Positions 8,551 to 16,778 of a stretch of DNA of 64,000 nt are shown in pieces. Position numbers and translations under genes: made by a program. The number at the start of each line of letters is the position of its first letter. The stretch's first letter is position 1. The notes under the pieces are model-generated. The model saw only the letters and a program-made list of their open reading frames with translations. It was not told the DNA's origin and did not search any database. Origin of the DNA: Listeria seeligeri serovar 1/2b str. SLCC3954 (lineage in GTDB: Bacteria > Bacillota > Bacilli > Lactobacillales > Listeriaceae); the NCBI RefSeq assembly GCF_000027145.1, contig NC_013891.1, positions 930,001 through 994,000 on the forward strand, in the 5' to 3' direction.

Positions 8551-9318
8551 ATGGATGTTTCTATTTGGGGAGAATATGCCTTAGTCTTCCTTGTATTAGT
8601 AATTTTAGAAGGAATACTCTCAGCAGATAATGCCGTAGTTATGGCGGTAATTGTAAAGGGCTTACCACATGAGAAACAACGGAAAGCCTTGTTTTATGGG
8701 CTAGTTGGTGCGTTTGTTTTCCGATTTATTGCACTTTTTTTAATTTCATTTTTAGTAAAAATATGGGAAATTCAAGCAATTGGCGCAATTTATTTGTTAT
8801 ATCTAGCAATCAAACATATGTGGCGACTAAAAAAAGGCAAAAAAGAAGAAACGAAAGAAACGGCAGATGCCAAACCCACCTCTTTTTGGGGTGTAGTAGC
8901 ACGTGTTGAATTAACAGATATTGCTTTTGCACTAGATTCGATGTTAGCTGCAGCAGCACTTGTAGTTACTTTACCTGATTTAGGGGATTTTGAAATCGGG
9001 GGAATGAACGGTGGACAATTCATCGTAATGTTCCTTGGTGGAGTGGCTGGACTTGTTGTCATTCGTTTTGCTGCTACACAAGTGGTCAAACTATTAGAAC
9101 GTTATCCTACACTAGAAACAGCAGCGTTTTTGATTGTTGGTTGGGTTGGAGTGAAAATGGCAGTTTTAACGCTCGCTCATCCTTCTGTTGCAATTATTCC
9201 AGAAGATTTTCCAGATTCAGCCGTTTGGAAGCTGACATTCTGGTCGGTTATGCTAATAATAGGTTTGGGTGGTTATATCATTGCGAGAAAAAAAGAGAAA
9301 CAAAACAAAAGAGTATGA
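8551..9318 (+). CDS. TerC family integral membrane protein, second tandem copy
   Basis: 255 residues, the same length as the preceding TerC and similar along its whole length (EGILSADNAVVMAVIVKGLP and ELTDIAFALDSMLAAAALVV carry the key Asp residues). This indicates a tandem duplication that has since diverged. A terminator separates it from the riboswitch-controlled copy, and no second riboswitch is visible in the 61-base gap. This copy is therefore probably regulated differently. Its 3' end overlaps the frame of the potassium channel gene downstream. Confidence 0.92.
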   Translation: MDVSIWGEYALVFLVLVILEGILSADNAVVMAVIVKGLPHEKQRKALFYGLVGAFVFRFIALFLISFLVKIWEIQAIGAIYLLYLAIKHMWRLKKGKKEETKETADAKPTSFWGVVARVELTDIAFALDSMLAAAALVVTLPDLGDFEIGGMNGGQFIVMFLGGVAGLVVIRFAATQVVKLLERYPTLETAAFLIVGWVGVKMAVLTLAHPSVAIIPEDFPDSAVWKLTFWSVMLIIGLGGYIIARKKEKQNKRV

Positions 9319-10696
9319 ATATGATCAAGAGGTAAAATTACGTAGAAGATTTAAGCTTATTTTGGCACGTATGACACCGGTACAAGTAATTATTGCATAT
9401 TATTTTATTGCAGTGACGATTTCAACATTTGTACTTAGTTTGCCATTTACCTTACAAGAAGGGGTAAAAGTATCCTTTATTGATACGCTTTTCACGGCAG
9501 CAAGTTCTGTAAGTGTCACCGGTCTTGCTACTGTGGATGTTAGTCAGACGTATAGTACTGCTGGAATCTGGGTCTTGATGGCGATATTCCAAATTGGTGG
9601 ACTTGGTGTCATGATGATAAGTACCTTCTTTTATTTGATTTTAAAAAGACGAATTGGTTTAAAACAAAGACAGCTCATCATGACGGATACAAACCAGTTT
9701 ACGATGAGTGGAATGGTGCGTATGTTGCGTGAGATTCTCGTACTAATTTTTGGTATTGAGTTAGTTGGGGCACTTATTTTAGGGATATACTTTATTCCGC
9801 TCTATCCAAATTTTTGGGATGCGATGTTCCAGGGGCTTTATAACTCAGTCTCTCTCGTTACCAATGCAGGAGTTGATATTACTGGTAAATCGCTAATGCC
9901 ATTTGCAAATGATTATTTTGTACAGTTTATTTCTATTTTGCTAATTATTGCTGGGGCGATTGGATTTCCAGTTTTACTTGAGACGAGAAGGTTTTTATTT
10001 GAAAAAAATACCCTGATTCCGTTCCGATTTTCGTTGTTTGTAAAGGTAACAACACTAACATATTTTGTCTTACTAATTGCGGGTGGTTTGTTAATTTGGT
10101 TGTTTGAGGCTAATCATTTCTTTAGTGGGAAGTCTTGGGATTTTGGCTTCTTTAACTCAATGTTCCTGTCGGCAACTTCGCGAAGTGCTGGTTTGCAAAC
10201 AATTGATAGTGGGGCACTCTCGGTTTCGACTCTCTTACTAGTATCATTCTTAATGTTTATTGGTGCCTCGCCAAGTTCTGTCGGGGGCGGGATACGAACG
10301 ACGACTTTTGCAATCACGATTTTATTCATTTATTCAGTTATTCGTGGGCGTAAACATGTATATATTTTTGGTCGCGAATTATATCAAGAGGATGTGCGAA
10401 AATCACTTGCGGTCACGCTTGTGGCTGGATTCTTGAGCATTTCAGCAATTGTTATTTTAATGCAAACGGAAACAGCCTCGCTCATTGCAGTGATATTCGA
10501 AGTGTTCTCTGCGTTTGGTACCAGTGGATTGTCGGTCGGACTGACACCACATTTATCAACACCAGGAAAAATAATTATTATACTGTTGATGTTCATTGGT
10601 CGGGTCGGGATTATGTATTCCATGCTCAGCTTAAGAAATAAAAATCAACCGAAAAATGCGATTCGCTTACCAAAAGAAAAAATCATCACTGGCTAA
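9269..10696 (+). CDS. ktrD: KtrB/KtrD-type potassium uptake channel subunit
   Basis: Membrane pore of a Ktr K+ uptake system. Four degenerate P-loop repeats are visible, including TAASSVSVTGLATVD, YNSVSLVTNAGVDI, SATSRSAGLQTID and FSAFGTSGLSVGLT; the Gly in each forms the selectivity filter. The frame opens at a GTG (9269) inside terC, overlapping it by 50 bases. The conserved protein really begins near RRFKLILARMTPVQVII, so a TTG at 9278 or 9359 or the ATG at 9371 are alternative starts. No start has a strong Shine-Dalgarno, which suggests translational coupling to terC. The matching RCK partner (ktrC) is encoded at 37743, unlinked. The symbol ktrD follows usage for this Listeria locus as I recall it. 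Confidence 0.88.
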   Translation: MVISLREKKRNKTKEYEYDQEVKLRRRFKLILARMTPVQVIIAYYFIAVTISTFVLSLPFTLQEGVKVSFIDTLFTAASSVSVTGLATVDVSQTYSTAGIWVLMAIFQIGGLGVMMISTFFYLILKRRIGLKQRQLIMTDTNQFTMSGMVRMLREILVLIFGIELVGALILGIYFIPLYPNFWDAMFQGLYNSVSLVTNAGVDITGKSLMPFANDYFVQFISILLIIAGAIGFPVLLETRRFLFEKNTLIPFRFSLFVKVTTLTYFVLLIAGGLLIWLFEANHFFSGKSWDFGFFNSMFLSATSRSAGLQTIDSGALSVSTLLLVSFLMFIGASPSSVGGGIRTTTFAITILFIYSVIRGRKHVYIFGRELYQEDVRKSLAVTLVAGFLSISAIVILMQTETASLIAVIFEVFSAFGTSGLSVGLTPHLSTPGKIIIILLMFIGRVGIMYSMLSLRNKNQPKNAIRLPKEKIITG

Positions 10697-10703
10697 AATA
10701 AAA

Positions 10704-10733
10704 CCTCTCTGCATTGTGTAGAGAGGCTTTTTT
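10704..10733 (+). terminator. Rho-independent terminator after ktrD
   Basis: The 7-bp GC-containing stem CCTCTCT / AGAGAGG is followed by a T run. Confidence 0.87.
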
Positions 10734-10738
10734 GCATT

Positions 10739-10767
10739 AAAAATCCCTGATCAATGGACCAGGGATT
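10739..10767 (-). terminator. Rho-independent terminator of the acyltransferase/small membrane protein unit
   Basis: On the minus strand, AATCCCTG / CAGGGATT is followed by T residues, just beyond the stop at 10773. Confidence 0.83.
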
Positions 10768-10772
10768 CAGTG

Positions 10773-11144
10773 TTAATAATTAGACTTTGGCACTGGTCTT
10801 CTGAAAATACCCATTAGACCAGTTAATGTGATTAAAATACCGGAAATAACCCAAGCAGTACCAATAACGAAGAATAACACGATACCGATAACAACTAAAA
10901 CTACTCCCCAACCACGTGGTGCGGATTTAATTAACAGAGAAGCAATTAACGCCACTACAGATGCGATTAGTGTAATCCATCCAAGGTTTGCTAATTCATT
11001 CCCAAACTCACCAGGTAAATAAGTAAATGTTTGAATATAATCTGTTACCGAGTCGCCGTAATTAATAATCCAAAAACCAACAAAAATCCCAATAATAGAG
11101 CCAATTAATCCGATAATAATTTCTGGCTTTCTTGATTCCATCAT
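10773..11144 (-). CDS. Small four-helix membrane protein of unknown function
   Basis: 123 residues with four hydrophobic segments (about 10-28, 50-66, 73-90 and 92-112) and a short basic C-terminus, RRPVPKSNY. I do not recognise a named domain; it resembles the small DUF4064-like membrane proteins of Firmicutes. It follows the acyltransferase by 27 bases with Shine-Dalgarno AAAGGAGG, so the two form an operon. A SigB-like promoter lies upstream of that unit, suggesting a general-stress membrane role. Function unknown. Confidence 0.8.
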   Translation of the reverse strand: MMESRKPEIIIGLIGSIIGIFVGFWIINYGDSVTDYIQTFTYLPGEFGNELANLGWITLIASVVALIASLLIKSAPRGWGVVLVVIGIVLFFVIGTAWVISGILITLTGLMGIFRRPVPKSNY

Positions 11145-11171
11145 AAAAACCTCCTTTTTCTTTCTATATCT

Positions 11172-12203
11172 TTAATAACTTTCCCGCTTTGTTAATCGGC
11201 TAAACACATCATGTAGCATCGAGATTCGCAGTTCAATCACTGGCTGAACAACTGTTTTGACCAACCGACTAGATAAAAGCGCCGTTAAAGCAAAGGTAGC
11301 TACGAAAAGCATTAAGAAGGTTGAAGGTGTATATTGGAAATCAAGCTGACTACCTTCACGAAAGAATTTAATAAAGAAACCATGTAATAAATAAACATAA
11401 AGCGTATTTTTTCCCCAGTTAGTGAAAAATAACCTTTTTCTTGGAACGAAACTGAAAAAAGCTGCAATGGAGCAAAAACTAATGAAGTAAATTAAAAAGC
11501 GAATAAATAACCCTAAAGATTTCACTTCAACAAAATTCCCATAAGGTTTCGACCCTAAAAACCACTTGTCATTTAAATTAGGATTCAAGGCGATGAAGAC
11601 AAGCAGTAAAACAATAAAAATCCCACTAATTATCGTAACAAAATGCGTTTTCAGAAAATAAAAATGTTCTTTCGTCAAAAAGAAGCCTACTAAAAAGAAG
11701 GGAAAAAAGACAAGCGTCCGCGATAAACTTAAGTAACCACCAATAGCATCAAAGTAGCCGGCAACTAGCCCAATAAACAGAGCAAGTGTCACTGATTTCC
11801 ACGGCTTCAGTTTAGCAAAAATGAGCAACATTAAATTCCAAAAGAATAAACTAAGCAAAAACCACAGCGACCACTCAGGATCTAAAAACTTAATAGAAAG
11901 ATTATCTTTATTAAGCAAAAAGTAATAGAAAACACTATAAATTAACTGAAAAAAAGCATAAGGCATAATCAGTTTTTTCATCATTTTTTTCAAGTAACCA
12001 GGTTTACTAAAACTTTTGGCGAAAAATCCAGATATCAATATAAAAGCGGGCATATGAAAAGTGTAAATATAAATATAAAGAACTCGGACACTTGCATACT
12101 CGGCAATAAAAGTTTGCAAAAAATGTCCAAAAACTACTAAGAAAATTAAAATGAATTTGGCATTATCAAAATAACTTTCCCGCTTTTGTACGGTTTCTAT
12201 CAT
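11172..12203 (-). CDS. Acyltransferase 3 family membrane protein
   Basis: 343 residues with about ten hydrophobic segments. The N-terminus RESYFDNAKFILIFLVVFGHFLQ matches the acyltransferase-3 / YfiQ-YkrP subfamily; the conserved His (VVFGHFLQ) is the presumed catalytic residue. Such proteins O-acetylate or otherwise acylate extracytoplasmic polymers. It is the first gene of a two-gene minus-strand unit with a SigB-like promoter, consistent with stress-induced envelope modification. The acceptor is unknown. Confidence 0.87.
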   Translation of the reverse strand: MIETVQKRESYFDNAKFILIFLVVFGHFLQTFIAEYASVRVLYIYIYTFHMPAFILISGFFAKSFSKPGYLKKMMKKLIMPYAFFQLIYSVFYYFLLNKDNLSIKFLDPEWSLWFLLSLFFWNLMLLIFAKLKPWKSVTLALFIGLVAGYFDAIGGYLSLSRTLVFFPFFLVGFFLTKEHFYFLKTHFVTIISGIFIVLLLVFIALNPNLNDKWFLGSKPYGNFVEVKSLGLFIRFLIYFISFCSIAAFFSFVPRKRLFFTNWGKNTLYVYLLHGFFIKFFREGSQLDFQYTPSTFLMLFVATFALTALLSSRLVKTVVQPVIELRISMLHDVFSRLTKRESY

Positions 12204-12242
12204 AAGGAACAGTCCTTTCTATGTTGAGTTACCTGTTTTTGT

Positions 12243-12268
12243 TTTCCCTATAGTCTGTAACGATTAAC
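12243..12268 (-). promoter_or_regulatory. Candidate SigB promoter of the acyltransferase unit
   Basis: Reading the minus strand, GTTAAT (12268-12263), a 14-bp spacer and GGGAAA (12248-12243) match the SigB consensus GTTTWW-N13-15-GGGWAW with one weak position. It lies 40 bases before the start codon. Confidence 0.5.
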
Positions 12269-12319
12269 CGACAGTTGAGTAACAAAAGGTATCAAATATT
12301 AATGAAAGATGACACATGT

Positions 12320-12348
12320 TTGCGGAATTGTTAGGGACGTGCTATCTT
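12320..12348 (+). promoter_or_regulatory. SigA-type promoter of ogt
   Basis: TTGCGG, a 17-bp spacer and TATCTT. Its position inside the longest open frame argues that translation begins at the ATG at 12382, not at the upstream ATG at 12316. Confidence 0.55.
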
Positions 12349-12381
12349 TATAGAAATAAAACGAATGGGGCGGTCAAGTTT

Positions 12382-12861
12382 ATGTTGAAACAAAAGCTGA
12401 CTTCACCAGTTGGCACGCTATTTATATGTATTCAAGCTGAGTTTGTAACTAATATTTCTTATGATGAACCAGCTAATTGGGAATTAATGACTGGTGAGCG
12501 AATGGAACAAATACTTTATGAGCGATTAGTTAAGCAGTTAGAAGCTTATTTTGAAGGGGAGTTGGAAGTGTTTGTTTTACCACTTTCTCTTGCGGGGACG
12601 CCTTTTCAAAAAAGAGTTTGGCAGGCATTGAGCGAGATTCCATACGGGGAGGTCGTCAGTTATAAAGATATTGCGATTGCAGCGGGTAGCCCGAAAGCAG
12701 TCCAAGCAGTAGGTCAAGCTAACCGTGCCAACCCAATTCCGATTATCATTCCTTGTCATCGCTGCGTGAAAAGTAACGGAGAGCTTGGCGGATATAACGG
12801 AGCAGATGTGGATAAAAAACAATATTTGTTGGCATTAGAAAAAGGCTTGAGTTTAATTTAA
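12382..12861 (+). CDS. ogt: Methylated-DNA--protein-cysteine S-methyltransferase (O6-alkylguanine repair)
   Basis: 159 residues from the ATG at 12382. The acceptor-site motif IPCHRCV (Cys accepts the alkyl group) follows VGQANRANPIPII. The helix-turn-helix region GTPFQKRVWQALSEIPYGEVVSYKDIA is typical of Ogt/AdaB. It repairs O6-methylguanine by suicide transfer. The upstream 22-codon extension contains a promoter and lacks a Shine-Dalgarno, so I exclude it. The gene ends in a long inverted repeat shared with the convergent clpE gene. Confidence 0.92.
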   Translation: MLKQKLTSPVGTLFICIQAEFVTNISYDEPANWELMTGERMEQILYERLVKQLEAYFEGELEVFVLPLSLAGTPFQKRVWQALSEIPYGEVVSYKDIAIAAGSPKAVQAVGQANRANPIPIIIPCHRCVKSNGELGGYNGADVDKKQYLLALEKGLSLI

Positions 12862-12876
12862 ACTCAAGCCTTTTTT
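12838..12876. terminator. Bidirectional terminator between ogt and clpE
   Basis: A near-perfect 17-bp inverted repeat (AAAGGCTTGAGTTTAA / TTAAACTCAAGCCTTT) with A and T runs on either side lies between the convergent stops and overlaps the end of ogt. Confidence 0.88.
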
Positions 12877-12879
12877 GAA

Positions 12880-15048
12880 TTATGCAGTTACCTGTTCTTT
12901 GATGACGATTTCTTTTTCGTCATTCAATGTTGCGACTAAATGTTTTGCTTCTGGTTGATTGATTAGAGTATCAGCAATCGCATCTTCTAAATGTTCTTGG
13001 ATTGTCCGGCGAAGTGGCCTAGCACCAAATTTAGGGTCATATCCAAGCTCAATCATATGTTCTTTGACTTCAGGTGACACATCAATAGTAACTTCTTCTT
13101 GAGCTAGCATCGTATTTAAATCAACAAGCATTAAGTCGATGATGTGAACTAAGTCATCTTTTTCAAGTGATTTAAATTCGATAACGCTATCTAGACGGTT
13201 TAGGAATTCTGGTTTAAAGTATGCACCTAGTTTTGCCAGAATGTCAGAACCTTTTTCTAGTTTAGCGTCAGCAGTGGTGTTAAAGCCAACAGAAGCCTCT
13301 GTATCAGTTGTGCCAGCGTTACTTGTCATAATGATGACTGTATCTTTAAAGCTTACTGTACGACCTTGAGAGTCTGTTAAACGACCATCTTCCAAAATTT
13401 GTAGGAACATATGTTGAACGTCTGGATGCGCTTTTTCAATTTCGTCTAAAAGAATGATGCTATATGGGTTGCGACGAACTTTTTCAGTTAATTGTCCAGC
13501 TTCTTCATGACCAACATAGCCTGGAGGAGAACCAATTAATTTAGAGACACTGTGTTTTTCCATGAATTCACTCATGTCTAAGCGAATCATCGCTTCACTA
13601 GTACCGAATAATTCACGAGCGAGCGTCCGACCAAGTTCTGTTTTTCCGACCCCGGTTGGTCCAACAAATAGGAAGGAACCGATTGGACGATTTTTAGCTT
13701 TCAAACCAACTCGACTACGACGAATCGCTTTGGCTACTTTTTTCACTGCATCTTCTTGACCGATTACTTTTCCAGACAAATTACTTTCTAGATGTTTCAT
13801 TTTTGATTGTTCATTTTCTTGTAAACGTCCGACTGGAATCCCTGTCTTTTCCTCAATAATTGCTTGGATGTCAGAAGCTTGAATAACAGGGCGTTCTGAG
13901 AATGAATTATTTGTTTTGTTTTCTTCTAAGCGAGAAATTTCATCGCGAACTTTAGCAGCTTTTTCATAATCTTCCATTTGAAGTGCTTGGTTTTTTTCTT
14001 CTTCTAATCGAGCGACACGTTCACTGACGGTGTTTTCATCTAGTTTTTCAATGGATAAGTTGTATTTAGAACCAACTTCATCCATTAAATCAATTGCTTT
14101 GTCGGGCAAATGACGATCTTGAATGTAACGAGTACTTAATTCTACCGCTGCTTTTAATGCTTCAGGGGAGTAAACAACTTCATGGAATTCTTCATATTTA
14201 TCTTTTAAGCCATTTAAAATGGTTAGAGTTTCTTCAATAGAAGGTTCATTTACGGTTACAGGTTGGAAGCGGCGTTCAAGTGCAGCATCTTTTTCGATAG
14301 TGCGGTATTCTTTGAGTGTAGTCGCTCCAATCATTTGTAAGTCGCCACGAGCAAGTGCTGGTTTTAAAATATTACCTGCATCCATCGAACCTTCCGCAGA
14401 TCCCGCACCAACAATTGTATGCACTTCATCAATAAATAAAATCGTGTTTTTACGGTCTTGAAGTTCTTTAATTAATTGTTTCATTCGTTCTTCAAATTGA
14501 CCACGGATACCCGTTCCTGAAACAAGAGAAGCGACATCGAGTAAAATAACTTCTTTGTTTAGTAGTTTTGTTGGGACATTTCCTGCGATAATTGCGTTTG
14601 CAAGTCCTTCAACAACAGCTGTTTTACCAACGCCGGGTTCACCGATTAGCACCGGATTATTTTTATTACGGCGATTCAATATTTCAATCACTCGTTTAAT
14701 TTCTTTATCACGACCAATTACTGGATCTAGTTGGTTGTTTTTTGCCATATCTGTTAAATTGGTACCAAATTCATCAAGTAAACCGCTGCCACCATCCCCA
14801 GCTTGGGTTTGGACTTGTGCTTGACTTCTTTGTTCGCGATTTGGTTGGTTTGCAGCACTACTTAATTGACGGAAAATATCATCGAACGGAGAACCGCCAC
14901 CTGCTGGAAATTCATTTGCTCCAAAGTTTGCTTGATTTCTAACTTCGGCATAACAAGATGCGCAAAGTGGCATTTCGACATGTTTGCCGTTAATATTCAT
15001 ATATAATTGGATTGTTGCTGGATTTTGATTACATTTTTCACAATTCAT
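12880..15048 (-). CDS. clpE: ATP-dependent Clp protease ATPase subunit ClpE
   Basis: 722 residues. The N-terminal zinc finger [14 protein letters not shown]...[11 protein letters not shown] (two CxxC pairs) distinguishes ClpE from ClpC. Two AAA+ modules carry Walker A motifs [10 protein letters not shown] and [10 protein letters not shown], with a UVR-type coiled coil between them ([23 protein letters not shown]). The IGF-type ClpP loop region of the C-terminal D2 domain is expected, but I did not verify it residue by residue. It unfolds and feeds damaged proteins to ClpP and is a CtsR-regulon member in Listeria. Two CtsR boxes lie in its promoter. Shine-Dalgarno AAGGAGG. Confidence 0.97.
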   Translation of the reverse strand: MNCEKCNQNPATIQLYMNINGKHVEMPLCASCYAEVRNQANFGANEFPAGGGSPFDDIFRQLSSAANQPNREQRSQAQVQTQAGDGGSGLLDEFGTNLTDMAKNNQLDPVIGRDKEIKRVIEILNRRNKNNPVLIGEPGVGKTAVVEGLANAIIAGNVPTKLLNKEVILLDVASLVSGTGIRGQFEERMKQLIKELQDRKNTILFIDEVHTIVGAGSAEGSMDAGNILKPALARGDLQMIGATTLKEYRTIEKDAALERRFQPVTVNEPSIEETLTILNGLKDKYEEFHEVVYSPEALKAAVELSTRYIQDRHLPDKAIDLMDEVGSKYNLSIEKLDENTVSERVARLEEEKNQALQMEDYEKAAKVRDEISRLEENKTNNSFSERPVIQASDIQAIIEEKTGIPVGRLQENEQSKMKHLESNLSGKVIGQEDAVKKVAKAIRRSRVGLKAKNRPIGSFLFVGPTGVGKTELGRTLARELFGTSEAMIRLDMSEFMEKHSVSKLIGSPPGYVGHEEAGQLTEKVRRNPYSIILLDEIEKAHPDVQHMFLQILEDGRLTDSQGRTVSFKDTVIIMTSNAGTTDTEASVGFNTTADAKLEKGSDILAKLGAYFKPEFLNRLDSVIEFKSLEKDDLVHIIDLMLVDLNTMLAQEEVTIDVSPEVKEHMIELGYDPKFGARPLRRTIQEHLEDAIADTLINQPEAKHLVATLNDEKEIVIKEQVTA

Positions 15049-15092
15049 CTGTAAATTCCTCCTTATAAAAAATAAGAATTGAAGGTCTTGAC

Positions 15093-15109
15093 TTTGACTA
15101 TCTTTGACC
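15093..15109 (-). promoter_or_regulatory. CtsR operator, downstream copy
   Basis: The minus strand reads GGTCAAAGATAGTCAAA, an exact match to the CtsR heptad direct repeat RGTCAAANANRGTCAAA. It lies just after the predicted clpE transcription start. Confidence 0.9.
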
Positions 15110-15119
15110 TTATGAATTT

Positions 15120-15148
15120 ATTATATACTGACCTATTTTGACTTTCAA
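15120..15148 (-). promoter_or_regulatory. clpE promoter with embedded second CtsR operator
   Basis: On the minus strand TTGAAA (15148-15143), a 17-bp spacer and TATAAT (15125-15120) form the promoter. The spacer is filled by a second CtsR-like repeat, AGTCAAAATAGGTCAGT (15143-15127), which matches except in the last bases of its second half. Occupancy would block RNA polymerase directly. Confidence 0.85.
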
Positions 15149-15171
15149 GTATTTTGCTTCAATTTTTTCAA

Positions 15172-15202
15172 AAAAAACACTCCTTTAAAAGGAATGCTTT
15201 TT
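15172..15202 (-). terminator. Rho-independent terminator of the CPBP gene
   Basis: On the minus strand, AGCATTCCTTT pairs with AAAGGAGTG (one G-T pair) and is followed by eight T. Confidence 0.82.
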
Positions 15203-15207
15203 AACTA

Positions 15208-15819
15208 TTAATAAATGGGTAAAGCAGCGAGTAATATAAACGCAAAAGTTAAATGGGACATATATACCATCAGCAAGCTTGGGCGATAAGAATACATGAT
15301 GTTCCAAACTAGTGAAGCGACAAATATTCCAATAATGGCTGCAAAATTACCACTTGGGAACATCATTACCATACATATTAATGCGGCAAAGATATTGGAA
15401 AACCAAGGATTAAAATAATTATTTAAACGTTTTAGTACAAAACCACGCCAAAATATTTCTTCACCGGGGATAATAGCGACAATCATTAGTAGCCAAATCA
15501 CCCAAGAGTCAGTTGCATATTTATCGAAAGCAGCAGCCACAGAATTTTCTAGACTTCCAGGCATAACCTTAAGAATAAAAGCGCCTATGTAAAAGACAAT
15601 ATACAGAACAATTCCAGAAAAAATACCAGGTAATATTCCTTTAGTAAAAGAATATTCTTTTTTTAAATCATCATTAAAAATCACAAAACTAAGTAAAAAT
15701 AACATCCCAGCTCCATATAAATACCAAAAAACACGAGGGAACTGATATGTTAAGATAACGAGTAGGGCGCAGAGAATAAGTCCCAGTACAAGTTTATAAT
15801 CGATCTTGATGCTTTTCAA
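15208..15819 (-). CDS. CPBP (CAAX protease / bacteriocin-processing type) family membrane protein
   Basis: 203 residues from a TTG start behind AGAAGAGGTG. The frame extends 12 codons further to an ATG at 15855, but that start lacks a Shine-Dalgarno. About seven hydrophobic segments. The first catalytic motif EEIFWRG (ExxxxR glutamates) is clear. The second region (NFAAIIGIFVASLVWNIMYSYR) has Asn where many members have His, and TFAFILL near the end lacks the usual H-N pair. YMSHLTFAF supplies one His. It is an Abi/CAAX-like intramembrane protease of unknown substrate. A cre-like sequence lies near its start of transcription. Confidence 0.85.
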   Translation of the reverse strand: MKSIKIDYKLVLGLILCALLVILTYQFPRVFWYLYGAGMLFLLSFVIFNDDLKKEYSFTKGILPGIFSGIVLYIVFYIGAFILKVMPGSLENSVAAAFDKYATDSWVIWLLMIVAIIPGEEIFWRGFVLKRLNNYFNPWFSNIFAALICMVMMFPSGNFAAIIGIFVASLVWNIMYSYRPSLLMVYMSHLTFAFILLAALPIY

Positions 15820-15871
15820 ATACTTTACACCTCTTCTTAACAAATAACTTCTCATACTACTTTAAAACAAA

Positions 15872-15886
15872 TGAAAACGTTTGGCA
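15872..15886. promoter_or_regulatory. Possible cre (CcpA) site between divergent genes
   Basis: TGAAAACGTTTGGCA has the AAACGTTT core and the first half of the cre consensus TGWAANCGNTNWCA but fails at the end. It lies between the CPBP gene (minus) and the carotenoid gene (plus). Confidence 0.3.
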
Positions 15887-15913
15887 ACAATTATACTAAA
15901 GATAAGATAAAAG

Positions 15914-15941
15914 TTGTAGATTTTAATAATTCCTTTATAAT
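15914..15941 (+). promoter_or_regulatory. Promoter of the carotenoid-family membrane gene
   Basis: TTGTAG (15914-15919), a 16-bp spacer and a perfect TATAAT (15936-15941). The start codon follows after AGGAGTGG. Confidence 0.65.
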
Positions 15942-15964
15942 GAAAAAATAGGAGTGGTTAACAT

Positions 15965-16756
15965 ATGTTAGAAAAAAACTACAAATTTTTACTTTGGATA
16001 TATATTTTTTGGTTTTTAGGTAATGTATTACTTGTTTCCATTAATGTTATTCCGCCAGTATTAACAACAATCCAATCACTATTTTTAGTATTTACAGGTA
16101 TTTTTGCTGCTGTTTTCTTCATTATGCAGTATGGGAAATGGCTTGGTTCGGCGATTACTTTGTTGATTTTTGTTGTCAGTACTTGTATTGAGTGGATGCA
16201 ATTAAGTTATACAGATGAATATGTTGGTTCCGCGCTCGGTGGAAGTATTTACGGGATTCCCGTGACAATGGGCTTTATCTGGGTAGGGATGATTGCGGGG
16301 ACGCATATTATCGCGCGCGAGATTACACTGAAAATTAATATTGACTGGATTCGCGGCGGGATTTATTCTTTTATTGCCGCAACAATGGTAATGATTTTTG
16401 AAGTTTTAATCGAACCAATCACCATGCAGTCAAAACAAATGTATATCACGCAAAGTGGTTTTACAATTTTACAACTATCTGATTTTATTAATTGGTGGTT
16501 GTTAGGTCTGATTTTACATTTAATGATTTACTTTATTTTGAGTTTAACGGATAGTTGGGAACGGCTTAAGTATCCTGATTTAAAATCAGAAATTGTCATT
16601 GTATATTGGATTATTATCGCCTTTTTCGTATTTTTATCATTTTATCTTGATTTATGGACATCTATTGCTATTATCATTATATCTAACATTATATTTACCG
16701 CTTGTTACTTTTTTAGTTTGGAAAAAGAGACAAAGCAAATAAAGAAATCCGAGTAA
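15965..16756 (+). CDS. Carotenoid biosynthesis (CruF/DUF422-like) membrane protein
   Basis: 263 residues with seven to eight hydrophobic segments. The motif layout ECMQ-like ...CIEWMQLSYTDEYVGSALGG..IYGIPVTMGFIWVGMIAGTH, a later EVLIEPITM and the C-terminal segment resemble the carotenoid synthesis family that includes CruF hydratases (PF04240 type). Assignment rests on that pattern and on the neighbour: a phytoene desaturase-like gene is convergent with it and shares its terminator. I infer that it acts on an isoprenoid or lipid substrate. No pigment pathway (crtM/crtB) is visible in the window. Confidence 0.62.
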   Translation: MLEKNYKFLLWIYIFWFLGNVLLVSINVIPPVLTTIQSLFLVFTGIFAAVFFIMQYGKWLGSAITLLIFVVSTCIEWMQLSYTDEYVGSALGGSIYGIPVTMGFIWVGMIAGTHIIAREITLKINIDWIRGGIYSFIAATMVMIFEVLIEPITMQSKQMYITQSGFTILQLSDFINWWLLGLILHLMIYFILSLTDSWERLKYPDLKSEIVIVYWIIIAFFVFLSFYLDLWTSIAIIIISNIIFTACYFFSLEKETKQIKKSE

Positions 16757-16778
16757 CTGACTACTTGGATTTCTTTTC
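16741..16778. terminator. Bidirectional terminator between the two carotenoid-type genes
   Basis: The stem GAAATCCGAGTA / TACTTGGATTTC with flanking A and T runs overlaps both stop codons, which are only 4 bases apart. Confidence 0.82.

Noticed and set aside
12316-12381. N-terminal extension of ogt to an upstream ATG
   Set aside because: The segment contains a SigA-type promoter and no ribosome site, and family members start near the later ATG.
13562-14942. Several plus-strand open frames inside clpE
   Set aside because: They are antisense to a fully conserved gene and have no ribosome sites or recognisable domains.
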